Positions 53,397 to 62,345 of a stretch of 64,000 nucleotides of DNA are shown one piece after another. Numbering within the stretch: the first letter of the stretch is position 1; every line of letters begins with the position of its first letter. The notes beneath the pieces are model-generated. The model was not told where the DNA came from, ran no database searches, and saw only the letters and a program-made list of their open reading frames with translations. Source of the stretch: Lewinella sp. LCG006 (GTDB lineage Bacteria; Bacteroidota; Bacteroidia; Chitinophagales; Saprospiraceae); the NCBI RefSeq assembly GCF_040784935.1, contig NZ_CP160680.1, positions 5,685,802 to 5,749,801 of the forward strand, written 5' to 3'. A program made the translations under genes and the position numbers.

Positions 53397-54035
53397 TTAG
53401 TCAATATTAGGCTGCGGCGTCGTCCGCAGGTAAGGCTTGATTTTGGTGTGTCCTTTGGGGAATTTTGCCGGAATATCAGCATCTGCAATACTGGGTAAAA
53501 TCACTACGTCCTGCCCTTGCTCCCAATCTACGGGGGTAGCAACACTGTAATTGTCCGTTAATTGTAAAGAATCAATAACCCGCAGAATTTCGTAAAAATT
53601 GCGACCGGTACTGGGAGGATAAGTCAAGGTCAACCGGATCTTCTTGTCGGGGTCAATCACAAAAACAGAGCGTACCGTAGCCTTGGCCGTAGCGTTGGGA
53701 TGGATCATGTCGTACAGCTCCGCCACCTTGCGATCATGATCGGCGATCACCGGGAAGTTCATTTTTACTTCCTGGGTTTCTTCGATATCCTTGATCCATT
53801 CGTGGTGATCCGTTAAAGGATCAACGCTCAATGCGATGGGTTTTACACCTCGTTTGGCAAACTCTTCTTTTAGCGCTGCGGTGCGTCCTAGCTCTGTTGT
53901 ACAAACAGGCGTAAAATCTGCTGGGTGAGAGTAAAATACGACCCAGTGGTCACCTGCCCAGTCGTAAAAATCAATATCTCCTTGAGTGGTTGCTGCTTTA
54001 AAGTTGGGAGCACTGTCCCCTAATCGTAATGACAT
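53397..54035 (-). CDS. 1-Cys peroxiredoxin (Prx6/AhpC-TSA family)
   Basis: The ATG at 54035 gives 212 residues starting MSLRLGDSAPNF, as usual in the family; a GTG 45 nt upstream is also open but less likely. The peroxidatic Cys45 lies in HPADFTPVCTTELG. The C-terminal part (TLTYPPSTGRNFYEILRVIDSLQ, DVVILPSI) is the Prx6-type dimerisation region. It reduces peroxides using an external thiol. It is the third gene after the SAM riboswitch (metY, metX, prx) with 31 nt to metX, so it may be co-regulated with methionine synthesis. That link is unusual but fits sulfur and oxidative stress overlap. Confidence 0.92.
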   Translation of the reverse strand: MSLRLGDSAPNFKAATTQGDIDFYDWAGDHWVVFYSHPADFTPVCTTELGRTAALKEEFAKRGVKPIALSVDPLTDHHEWIKDIEETQEVKMNFPVIADHDRKVAELYDMIHPNATAKATVRSVFVIDPDKKIRLTLTYPPSTGRNFYEILRVIDSLQLTDNYSVATPVDWEQGQDVVILPSIADADIPAKFPKGHTKIKPYLRTTPQPNID

Positions 54036-54066
54036 GTTATTATGGTTTTTTGTTGAAAAGATTGTT

Positions 54067-55164
54067 TTAAAAACTTTCACTGCCAGGTAGTACGAGGTTT
54101 TGTTTGAACGCTACCTTCTTACGTAACCTTGGTGATGCGGTTCTATCCGTGAGTGCACCTTGCATAAAATCATGTAACAAGAGACTAATGGCCTTGGTTT
54201 CAGTAAGAAAGCCATCATGGCCAAAATTGCTGTTAATGACTTCAAAACGGGCGCCAGGAATATGTTCTGCTAATTCCGACTGTTCCGCCACCGGAAAAAG
54301 CAGGTCGCTATCTACACCAATCACCAGTGTGTTGGCTGTTATTTTAGCAAGTGCTTGAGCAATACCTCCACGATTACGCCCTACATTATGGGCATCCATG
54401 GCCTTGCTGAGTATCCAGTAGGACTCGGGACTAAATCTTTGCCACAGCTTCTCTCCCTGATACCGCTGGTAGCTGCTAGCACGAAAATCATCAAGCTTAT
54501 CGTGTTCTGTTTCTGCCTGGCCGTATTCGTAGGTTTGATAGTGACGATAGGATAGCATCGCAATTGCGCGAGCTGTTGCCAGCCCTTTATGCCCACCTTC
54601 CTTGGTTCCATCACCAAAAGTAGCATCAGCTTGCAAAGCCATCCTTTGCGCCTCATTGAAGGCGATTCCCCAGGGAGAATGCCGAGCGTTGGTGGCCAAT
54701 AGGCAAAGATGTTGAAATCGTTGCGGGTAAATTACGGCCCACTCCACCAGTTGTTGGCCACCTAAGGAACCACCAATGCCCAGCTGAATTTGGTCAATTT
54801 CTAAATGCCTTGCCAGTAATTCGTGTGCTTTGGCCATGTCTCTGGTCGTAAGCTGGGGAAAAGTCAAGCCATAAGGCTGCCTTCCATTGGGGCGCCAGTC
54901 GTCTGGTCCTGTACTCCCGTAACAAGAACCCAGAATGTTGGCACAAACGATGAAATGCCGCTCAGGATCGATGGTTTCTCCCTTGCCTACCAATCCTGGC
55001 CACCATCCCATTGGGTTGGTATTGCCCGTAAGGGCGTGACAAACCCACACGACGTTGTCTTTGCTTTTGTTAAGCTGCCCAAAGGTTTGATAACCAATGG
55101 TTATCCTGTCTAATTGTTGACCAGATTCCAGCGGAAAAGGATGATCACTATGCAAATACTGCAT
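54067..55164 (-). CDS. metX: Homoserine O-acetyltransferase
   Basis: The 365-residue alpha/beta hydrolase-fold enzyme activates homoserine with acetyl-CoA for methionine synthesis. The nucleophile is Ser133 in GIGGSLGGQQLVEW. The other triad members lie in GVDSDLLFP (Asp) and NSNFGHDGFL (His). GSTGPDDWRPNGRQPYG is the family's substrate-binding strip. It follows metY by 72 nt, with an inter-gene hairpin at 55189-55230, and precedes the peroxiredoxin. SAM-riboswitch control is inferred from operon position. Confidence 0.94.
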   Translation of the reverse strand: MQYLHSDHPFPLESGQQLDRITIGYQTFGQLNKSKDNVVWVCHALTGNTNPMGWWPGLVGKGETIDPERHFIVCANILGSCYGSTGPDDWRPNGRQPYGLTFPQLTTRDMAKAHELLARHLEIDQIQLGIGGSLGGQQLVEWAVIYPQRFQHLCLLATNARHSPWGIAFNEAQRMALQADATFGDGTKEGGHKGLATARAIAMLSYRHYQTYEYGQAETEHDKLDDFRASSYQRYQGEKLWQRFSPESYWILSKAMDAHNVGRNRGGIAQALAKITANTLVIGVDSDLLFPVAEQSELAEHIPGARFEVINSNFGHDGFLTETKAISLLLHDFMQGALTDRTASPRLRKKVAFKQNLVLPGSESF

Positions 55165-55188
55165 GAAGAAAAAATGTTGAAAATGAAA

Positions 55189-55230
55189 GAACTACATAAG
55201 AAGACCTATATACCTTGCCTTATGTGGTTC
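55189..55230 (-). terminator. Intra-operon hairpin between metY and metX
   Basis: GAACTACATAAG (55189-55200) pairs with CTTATGTGGTTC (55219-55230) with one G-U pair. On the minus strand TTTCATTTT follows. It may partially terminate transcription or protect the metY mRNA end. Confidence 0.5.
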
Positions 55231-55236
55231 AATTAA

Positions 55237-56556
<1,320 letters not shown>

Positions 56557-56772
56557 TTATTGTTTTTGTGGGTAATGAATAGCATAACTAGCCCGGCATA
56601 GCGAAGACAATAGTGCGTATTACCCCTTAGGGTAAACAACTAAAGCCCTCCTGTATGCGCAGGACGGAGTTAACAGCAACAACAACAGCAAGCTGTCATA
56701 GCACGCTGTTCAACAATGGAACTGAAAGGAAAAAGTGGAAATGGCACTGTGGCCGAAAAATGATTCATTATA

Positions 56773-56905
56773 TCCCGATTTTATATTTCCCCCCAGCAAT
56801 ACGCTGAGGAGGCGGGATTTGGCACCTTTTGCTCCCTGGGAGGAGCAAGGTTGCCAGGGTTTCATTGAGCCCGATCTCTCAACCCTTCGGTATAAAATCG
56901 GATAT
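56773..56905 (-). ncRNA. SAM-I (S-box) riboswitch
   Basis: Read on the minus strand, P1 is formed by CCGATTTTATA and TATAAAATCGG (perfect 11 bp; 56775-56785 with 56891-56901). Inside are the conserved GAG...CTCAATGAAACCC kink-turn region and the core TGAAACCCTGGCAACC (56864-56849). Then come the P3 hairpin TTGCTCC..GGAGCAA, the core AAGGTGCCAAATCC (about 56828-56815) and a P4 hairpin CCTCAGC-GTATT-GCTGGGG. All expected parts are in order. It should shut off metY-metX expression when SAM is abundant. No clear rho-independent terminator follows, so control may act on translation. Confidence 0.93.
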
Positions 56906-56927
56906 CCGGAGAAATCCGATCAGGTTG

Positions 56928-56958
56928 CAAATGTAAAGGGGTAAAATGTAAAAGTCAA
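56928..56958 (-). promoter_or_regulatory. Promoter of the metY-metX operon
   Basis: On the minus strand TTG (56958-56956), 20 nt, then TACATTTG (56935-56928) is a full Bacteroidota promoter. The predicted start (about 56922) is directly before the riboswitch 5' hairpin. Confidence 0.72.
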
Positions 56959-56961
56959 CTA

Positions 56962-56977
56962 AATTAGTAGGAATTAA
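56962..56977. promoter_or_regulatory. Candidate Rrf2-family operator (16-bp element, copy 2)
   Basis: AATTAGTAGGAATTAA, identical to 5532-5547, ends 4 nt upstream of the metY -33 TTG and also lies in the leader region of the divergent OsmC gene. Its placement would suit activation of met transcription. Confidence 0.55.
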
Positions 56978-57045
56978 TATTTTTTTTCTAAATCAACCTA
57001 ACTTGCGGGCCAATTGTTCTACCGAAGACCAACTAAAAAGCAAGC

Positions 57046-57459
57046 ATGAAAGTTACCTTAGCAAGACTGGATGATGCCTTCCATATGCAGGCCAGCAACG
57101 AAGACGGCCTCACCGTGCACAGCGATGGATCTCCTGAAATCGGTGGTCACAACCTGGCCATGCGTCCTATGCAGATGGTCCTGGCAGCGCTGGGGAGCTG
57201 CAGTAGTATCGATGTCATCCATCTCCTCAACAAGCAACGCCAGCCCTTGCGGGACATCAAGATTGAACTCAAGGGAGAACGAGTAGATACGGTTCCCAAT
57301 GTCTTCAAAGCCATCCACGTCCACTACCAACTCTTTGGCGATCTCGATGAGAACAAGGCAGAACGTGCCTGCCGAATCAGCATGGAGAAATTATGCTCCG
57401 TCTCCATGATGCTGAAGGAATCAGTGGATATTACCTGGTCGTATGAGGTTTTGGCGTAA
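57046..57459 (+). CDS. OsmC/Ohr-family protein
   Basis: The 137-residue protein has the OsmC fold and the two reactive cysteines: Cys52 in AALGSCSSIDVIHLL and Cys117 in EKLCSVSMML. The family reduces organic hydroperoxides; the YhfA-like branch, which this length resembles, has no proven substrate. It is divergent from the met operon and shares the regulatory region with the 16-bp element, so it may be part of the same sulfur/redox response. It is followed by a three-palindrome array rather than a classical terminator. Confidence 0.87.
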   Translation: MKVTLARLDDAFHMQASNEDGLTVHSDGSPEIGGHNLAMRPMQMVLAALGSCSSIDVIHLLNKQRQPLRDIKIELKGERVDTVPNVFKAIHVHYQLFGDLDENKAERACRISMEKLCSVSMMLKESVDITWSYEVLA

Positions 57460-57481
57460 AGCTAAATCATTCGCTGCGTGA

Positions 57482-57554
57482 GTTCCGAGCATCGGAACGA
57501 ACACTCCCACGAACCCGAGCATCGGGTGAGTACTACCGCGAGTCCCCTAGGGAC
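57482..57554. repeat. Array of three palindromes with ~29-bp period
   Basis: GTTCCGAGCATCGGAAC (57482-57498), ACCCGAGCATCGGGT (57513-57527) and GTCCCCTAGGGAC (57542-57554) are separated by related spacers (GAACACTCCCACGA, GAGTACTACCGCGA; then GAGCACTATT). Arms differ between units but pairing is kept. It lies between two convergent genes. Confidence 0.65.
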
Positions 57555-57562
57555 GAGCACTA

Positions 57563-58870
57563 TTAACTCCCCAAAGCCATCAACGCCTTTGGCTCCCGGT
57601 CGGCCGTCATGGCCATCACGACGGCGGCGGTACAGAATACGGGGCTGGTAATGCAATGGTGCCCACTCCAGGAAGCGTTGCCGTTTTGGATATTGCTGTA
57701 CAATTCGTTCATCCGGCTGTACCAGGCTTCCCATTCAGCGCCACCCATAGCGGCCAGGGATTCGGAAGTAAGCATGTGACTAAGGAACTCTTCTCCACCG
57801 TTGTTGCCAAAACCTCGCTGTACATCCTCGCGGAGTACTTGACGGGCCGCCTGCACATTGGCTACGTAGTCAGCAGCCATGGTAGTTGCTTCGTCTTCAG
57901 AAACGCCTTGTTGGCGCAAAGCTTCTATGGCCAATTGGCTGGACAAAGTGTCTGTTTGCTGATTCATTTCACTGAGGGCCTGGCGAGTCATGTTTGCGGA
58001 AGAAGCCGTGGCTCTTTGGGTACTGGACAAGGCGTAAAGCGCTACGCCCGCTGAACTTTCGGTACTGACGCTGCCATCAGCATAAACATTGCTACGCTGG
58101 TACTGCTGTGAGCGCTGGATGGCATCGCGATTAACGGGCCGTCCTACACGCTCGGCCAGCTCGAGGGCATTGTTGCCCATGGCGGAATTGAGGACGGTGG
58201 CCCAACCCCGGTTGTTCCAGCTGCCGTCGGTTTCCTGTGAGGCTTCCAACATGGCGATGCAACGATCTAAGGCTGCGGTCACCCGTTGGTAAACCAAAGG
58301 ATCGTGAGAGAGATAAGGCGTCAGCCGGGCAAAAAACTGAGCCGCTAGTGCTACGTCTACATTTGCACCCAATTTAGTCTGCGGCTGGGTACCTGTGCGT
58401 TCCGTAATATTGAACGACTGATGGTCAGCGGCTTCGGTGGCAGAAATCAAGTATTCCGTAGCGTTGGCCAGGGTAGGGCGGTAGGCTCCTTGCTGCAGAG
58501 TAGTGCCGGAGCGGAGGAAAGCCATAGCAACCAGTGCGGTCGTTGCCGGATCAGTAGCTACCTGCTGTGGGTCGCGAACATTTTGTCGGCTGTGCAGTCC
58601 TGCTCCCCAGCCGCCATCAGCAGCCTGGTTTTCGGCCAACCAGACCAGGCTTTGCTGGAGATAATCAGGCAGCGGAGCAAAATCCTCATTGGACGGAATA
58701 CCCCAATCGCGGTCGGCCATTTCGGCAATAACCGTTTCATTAGGCACATAAAAAGAACCTACCCGCACCTGTGCCCAGCCATCATAACGATTGGAGGCGA
58801 CTACGAGTGCGATAAGGGAACTTATGAAAAAGAGAAAAAATCCGAGAATAAAGAGAGATGATTTACGCAT
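57563..58870 (-). CDS. Membrane-anchored prenyltransferase/squalene-cyclase-fold repeat protein
   Basis: The 435-residue protein has an N-terminal membrane anchor or signal (LFILGFFLFFISSLIALVVA, about 6-25). Alpha-toroid repeats of the prenyltransferase/squalene oxidase type follow: LVWLAENQAADGGWGAG, MLEASQETDGSWNNRGWATVLNSAMGNNAL and NGNASWSGHHCITSPVFCTAAVVMAMT. The DxDD motif of squalene cyclases is not visible, so enzymatic cyclase activity is unlikely. The fold is also used by secreted binding proteins. The neighbours give no clear functional context, and the function is unknown. Confidence 0.7.
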   Translation of the reverse strand: MRKSSLFILGFFLFFISSLIALVVASNRYDGWAQVRVGSFYVPNETVIAEMADRDWGIPSNEDFAPLPDYLQQSLVWLAENQAADGGWGAGLHSRQNVRDPQQVATDPATTALVAMAFLRSGTTLQQGAYRPTLANATEYLISATEAADHQSFNITERTGTQPQTKLGANVDVALAAQFFARLTPYLSHDPLVYQRVTAALDRCIAMLEASQETDGSWNNRGWATVLNSAMGNNALELAERVGRPVNRDAIQRSQQYQRSNVYADGSVSTESSAGVALYALSSTQRATASSANMTRQALSEMNQQTDTLSSQLAIEALRQQGVSEDEATTMAADYVANVQAARQVLREDVQRGFGNNGGEEFLSHMLTSESLAAMGGAEWEAWYSRMNELYSNIQNGNASWSGHHCITSPVFCTAAVVMAMTADREPKALMALGS

Positions 58871-58975
58871 GTTGGAGGGTTATTGGTCATTAAAGATGTA
58901 AGTATTCGAGCTAAAATAAGATGTTTCAAGTTACAAAATGATTGGTACAAAGGCAATTATCCTGTTAGACTATTG

Positions 58976-58983
58976 TACTTTTG
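58976..58983 (+). promoter_or_regulatory. -7 element of purU
   Basis: TACTTTTG fits TAnnTTTG, 22 nt before the ATG at 59006. A -33 TTG at standard distance is missing. Confidence 0.4.
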
Positions 58984-59005
58984 TGCCCTCAAATAAGTGT
59001 TAAAT

Positions 59006-59866
59006 ATGATACAGGCAACTGCAGTGCTGTTGATCCATTGTCCAGATCAAAAAGGGATCGTAGCAGCTGTTACCGATTTTTTGCACAATAATGATGGCAA
59101 TGTTATCTCGCTAGAGCAACATGTAGACCCCAATCTAGGGCATTTTTTCATGCGGGTAGAATGGGAATTAAGTGGTTTTGCGATCAGTGCAGAAAAGATT
59201 GAAGATTATTTTGCGACGCTGGTAGGGAATAAATTCGGCATGGCTTGGCAACTTCATTTTACAGATCGTAAGCCACGAATGGCCATTTTTGTATCCAAAG
59301 CCTCGCACTGTTTTTACGATATTTTGCAACGCTATTCTTCGGGCGAATGGCAGGTAGAAATACCGGTGATTATCTCCAATCACGATGCCTTGGGCGCCAT
59401 TGCCGAGCGTTTTGGGATTGACTTTAAGGTCTTTCCTATCGATAAAGCCAACAAAGCGGAACAGGAATCCTTAGAGAAAAAATTGATCAAAGAGTTAAAG
59501 GTTGATTTTATTGTACTTGCGCGCTACATGCAGATCCTGTCGGATGAATTTTGCGCGAGTTTCCCAAATCAAATCATTAATATTCACCATTCTTTCTTAC
59601 CTGCGTTTAAAGGAGCCAGACCGTATCATTCTGCCTATGAGCGGGGCGTCAAAGTGATTGGCGCCACCAGTCATTATGTAACACCTGACCTTGATGAGGG
59701 GCCAATCATCGCCCAGGATGTCACGCATGTGAGCCACCGCGATGATCCTACGGAACTGGTACGGAAGGGGAAAGACATCGAAAAAAGAGTCCTCTCTCAA
59801 GCGATTCGTGCCCAGTTGGAACATAAAATTTTGCCTTTTGGCAACAAAACAATAGTGTTTCATTAA
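59006..59866 (+). CDS. purU: Formyltetrahydrofolate deformylase
   Basis: The ATG at 59006 gives 286 residues; a GTG three codons earlier is also open. An N-terminal ACT domain (ATAVLLIHCPDQKGIVAAV, about 4-85) is followed by a formyl-transferase-type catalytic domain. That domain has PVIISNHDALGAIAERF, LARYMQILSDEF and the signature NIHHSFLPAFKGARPYHSAYERG with the catalytic His and Asn. The final Asp is in TPDLDEGPII. It hydrolyses 10-formyl-THF to formate and THF, balancing one-carbon pools for purine and methionine metabolism. glgA follows after 43 nt, perhaps on the same mRNA. Confidence 0.94.
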   Translation: MIQATAVLLIHCPDQKGIVAAVTDFLHNNDGNVISLEQHVDPNLGHFFMRVEWELSGFAISAEKIEDYFATLVGNKFGMAWQLHFTDRKPRMAIFVSKASHCFYDILQRYSSGEWQVEIPVIISNHDALGAIAERFGIDFKVFPIDKANKAEQESLEKKLIKELKVDFIVLARYMQILSDEFCASFPNQIINIHHSFLPAFKGARPYHSAYERGVKVIGATSHYVTPDLDEGPIIAQDVTHVSHRDDPTELVRKGKDIEKRVLSQAIRAQLEHKILPFGNKTIVFH

Positions 59867-59909
59867 AAATCAATATTTTCGACCATTACTTACTTCATAA
59901 CTGATATCC

Positions 59910-61388
59910 ATGTCTGCACCTCTTAATATTATATTTCTTGCTTCAGAAGGCGTTCCGTTTGTGAAAACAGGTGGTTTAGCGGATGTTGTCGGGGCTTTGC
60001 CAAAAGCGCTAAAAGACCTCGGACACCAGGTGCGTATTGTTTTGCCCAAATACAGCAAGATTGATCCCGTTAAATTTGGTCTCCAACGCTTTCAAGATTC
60101 AATGGGCGTATGGATGGGAGGAGGTGTTCAAGAGTGGTGCGCGGTAGATGTCGCTTACATGGAGGGTGATATCCCGGTGTATTTTATCGAAAACTGGAAG
60201 TTTTTTGATCGTGATGGCATCTATAACGATGCTAATAATCGGGATTTTAATGACAATCCTGAGCGTTACGCCTTTTTTACCAGAGCTGCCCTGCAGTTGT
60301 GTATCGATCAGCAGTGGCCCACCGATATTGTCCATAGCCATGACTGGCAAACAGCCCTGGCACCCGGTTATTTGAAAACCTGGTTTCGTAATGAGCCCAT
60401 TTTGAGTAAAGCAGCAGGTGTATTCACCATCCATAATATCCAATACCAGGGCAATTTCCCTAAGACCCGCTGGCCTTACATCGGCCTGGGTTGGGAAAAC
60501 TTCACTTCCGACAAGTATGAAGACCACGACCGCATCAACTATCTGAAAGGAGGAATCGCTTTCTCCGATATGGTCAATACGGTTAGTCCTACTTACGCCT
60601 TTGAAACCAAGAGTTCGGAACTGGGCATGGGCATGAACAGCCAGCTGAACGCCAAAGGCGGAGCCTACGTAGGTATTTTAAACGGGGTAGATTACGCAGA
60701 TTGGGATCCGGCAACCGACAAAAACCTTCCTGCGACTTACTCTCCGAAGAAGATGGCTGGTAAAGCAAAATGCAAAAGCGTTTTGCAAGAAATGTTTGGT
60801 CTGGAAGTAAATCCCGATATCCCCTTAGTCGGCGTTGTGAGTCGTTTTGCTGATCAGAAAGGGTTGGATCTATTCTATGGTGCTATCCACGGAGCTGTCA
60901 ATCGCATGAGGGTTCAGTTTATCGTGCTGGGGTCGGGTGACAAGCAGTTGGAAGCAGCTTACAAGCAGCTACCTGGGCAGTACCCTGGTCGAGTGGGTAC
61001 CTTTATAGGTTATGATGACCCCAAGGCGCACTTGATTGAAGCAGGTTCCGACTTCTTTGCGATGCCTTCCCGTTTTGAGCCTTGCGGTCTTAATCAAATG
61101 TATTCACTTAAGTATGGCACCCTGCCCATTGTACGCGCAACGGGTGGATTAGCTGATACCGTCATTCAATACAATGAGCAGTCTGGCGAAGGGACTGGAT
61201 TCAAATATACCGACAATACCCCCATTGCCATTGTTGATGTCATAGGCTGGGCCGTAAGTACCTTCTATGATCGCAAACCACATCTGCAGGCAATGATCCA
61301 AAGGGCGATGGCCCAGGATTTCAGCTGGCTCCAGAGTGCTCGCCAGTACGAAGAACTGTACCGCGAGGCATTGCGGCGCAAGTGGTAA
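59910..61388 (+). CDS. glgA: Glycogen/starch synthase (GT5)
   Basis: The 492-residue enzyme carries the ADP-glucose-binding KTGGLADVVGALPKAL (about 17-32). Other GT5 signatures are HSHDWQTALAPGYLK, GVFTIHNIQYQG, VSRFADQKGLDLFYGAI and the C-terminal EPCGLNQMYSLKYGTLPIVRATGGL, which contains the catalytic Glu. It elongates alpha-1,4-glucan. No other glycogen genes are in the window. The length matches the family (~480), and the start is the only ATG that gives the complete first beta strand. Confidence 0.94.
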   Translation: MSAPLNIIFLASEGVPFVKTGGLADVVGALPKALKDLGHQVRIVLPKYSKIDPVKFGLQRFQDSMGVWMGGGVQEWCAVDVAYMEGDIPVYFIENWKFFDRDGIYNDANNRDFNDNPERYAFFTRAALQLCIDQQWPTDIVHSHDWQTALAPGYLKTWFRNEPILSKAAGVFTIHNIQYQGNFPKTRWPYIGLGWENFTSDKYEDHDRINYLKGGIAFSDMVNTVSPTYAFETKSSELGMGMNSQLNAKGGAYVGILNGVDYADWDPATDKNLPATYSPKKMAGKAKCKSVLQEMFGLEVNPDIPLVGVVSRFADQKGLDLFYGAIHGAVNRMRVQFIVLGSGDKQLEAAYKQLPGQYPGRVGTFIGYDDPKAHLIEAGSDFFAMPSRFEPCGLNQMYSLKYGTLPIVRATGGLADTVIQYNEQSGEGTGFKYTDNTPIAIVDVIGWAVSTFYDRKPHLQAMIQRAMAQDFSWLQSARQYEELYREALRRKW

Positions 61389-61511
61389 TCCTTTCCAAAT
61401 GTTAAAAAATGAAGTTTTTTGAAAAAAAATGGGTTCCAACTCAACCTTAATAGATGTATATACATTTATTGTGGAAACATTTTACATCAAAATCACTTTA
61501 AAAACTTAATT

Positions 61512-62096
61512 ATGAAAACATTCAGCATTCTTTTCGCTGCTTTGGCTACCATTACCTTGGCATTTACAGGTCCAGTTGAGACGGTAACCGTTGACACCGA
61601 CGCTTCCGTAATTACCTGGAAAGGCTACAAAGTATTGGGTTCACACACCGGTACCATCAAAGTAAATACGGGTAACCTGCAAATGGAAGACGGTCAATTG
61701 GTAGGTGGTTCTTTCACTATTGATATGAATACCATCAACTGTACTGACCTACAGGGAGAATACAAAGGTAAATTGGAGGGCCACCTCAAATCAGCTGATT
61801 TCTTTGGTGTAGAAAAATACCCAACTGCTACATTCAAAATTACCAATGTAGTTAGCCGTGGTACACCTGGTGCTTACAAAATTTCTGGTAACCTCACCAT
61901 CAAGGAAACAACCAAAGCAATTCGTTTCAACGCCAATATTGGTGAAGAAAATGGCAAGCAAATCGCTACCGGTGACATTCAAATCGACCGCTCTGATTTC
62001 GATATCCGCTACGGTTCTGGTAGCTTCTTCGACAACCTCGGAGACAATACTATCTACGATGAGTTTGACCTGAGCGTTCGCTTGGTCTTGAACTAA
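61512..62096 (+). CDS. YceI-family exported lipid-binding-like protein
   Basis: The ATG at 61512 is chosen because a signal peptide follows directly (MKTFSILFAALATITLAFTG); the open frame extends further upstream without coding features. The mature part is a YceI lipocalin-like barrel: DTDASVITWKGYKVLGSHTGTI, FTIDMNTINCTDLQGEYKGKLEGHLKSADFF, PTATFKITNV and NLTIKETTKAIRFNANI. The protein has 194 residues, as usual. Family members bind isoprenoid or other lipids in the periplasm; the ligand is unknown. It ends before a strong bidirectional terminator. Confidence 0.9.
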   Translation: MKTFSILFAALATITLAFTGPVETVTVDTDASVITWKGYKVLGSHTGTIKVNTGNLQMEDGQLVGGSFTIDMNTINCTDLQGEYKGKLEGHLKSADFFGVEKYPTATFKITNVVSRGTPGAYKISGNLTIKETTKAIRFNANIGEENGKQIATGDIQIDRSDFDIRYGSGSFFDNLGDNTIYDEFDLSVRLVLN

Positions 62097-62137
62097 GGAG
62101 GTATTAAGTACGAGGTACTTGGTATTTTGTATAAAAA

Positions 62138-62177
62138 AACAATCCCCCGTTTGGTATGTACCAAGCGGGGGATTGTT
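62138..62177 (+). terminator. Bidirectional terminator between the yceI-like and oligopeptidase genes
   Basis: AACAATCCCCCG (62138-62149) pairs perfectly with CGGGGGATTGTT (62166-62177), with an inner TTGGTA/TACCAA stem. T-rich tracts lie on both sides; the minus-strand one (GATTGTTTTTTTA) is stronger and would serve the oligopeptidase gene. Confidence 0.88.
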
Positions 62178-62345
62178 GTATATAAAACAGCCTTTAGGCA
62201 GCGTCTAAAAGGCAAGTGATAGACTTTGGTAGATCAAATCCCTGTACCCCTGTCCGCTTGGCCAGGCGGGCTCTACCAAATACCAAGTACAGGAAGGTTT
62301 GCTATGACAGTCAACCGTTGAGTTGTTTTACTAAAGCAAACCTGA

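Larger units (their letters stand above)
56557..57045. other. 489-bp divergent regulatory region between metY and the OsmC gene
   Basis: From the OsmC side it holds the 16-bp element (56962-56977), the metY promoter (56928-56958), the SAM-I riboswitch (56773-56905) and about 215 nt of downstream leader. The latter contains small hairpins (TTACCCC..AGGGTAA at 56620-56635; CTCCTG..CAGGA near 56647-56664). A short plus-strand open frame here is antisense to the riboswitch and not credible. Confidence 0.75.

Noticed and set aside
56735-56944. 69-codon plus-strand frame upstream of the OsmC gene
   Set aside because: It is the complement of a well-supported SAM-I riboswitch and its promoter.
57482-57554. 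Possible CRISPR array because of regular palindromes
   Set aside because: Repeat arms are not identical, only three units exist, spacers are related to each other, and no cas genes are near.
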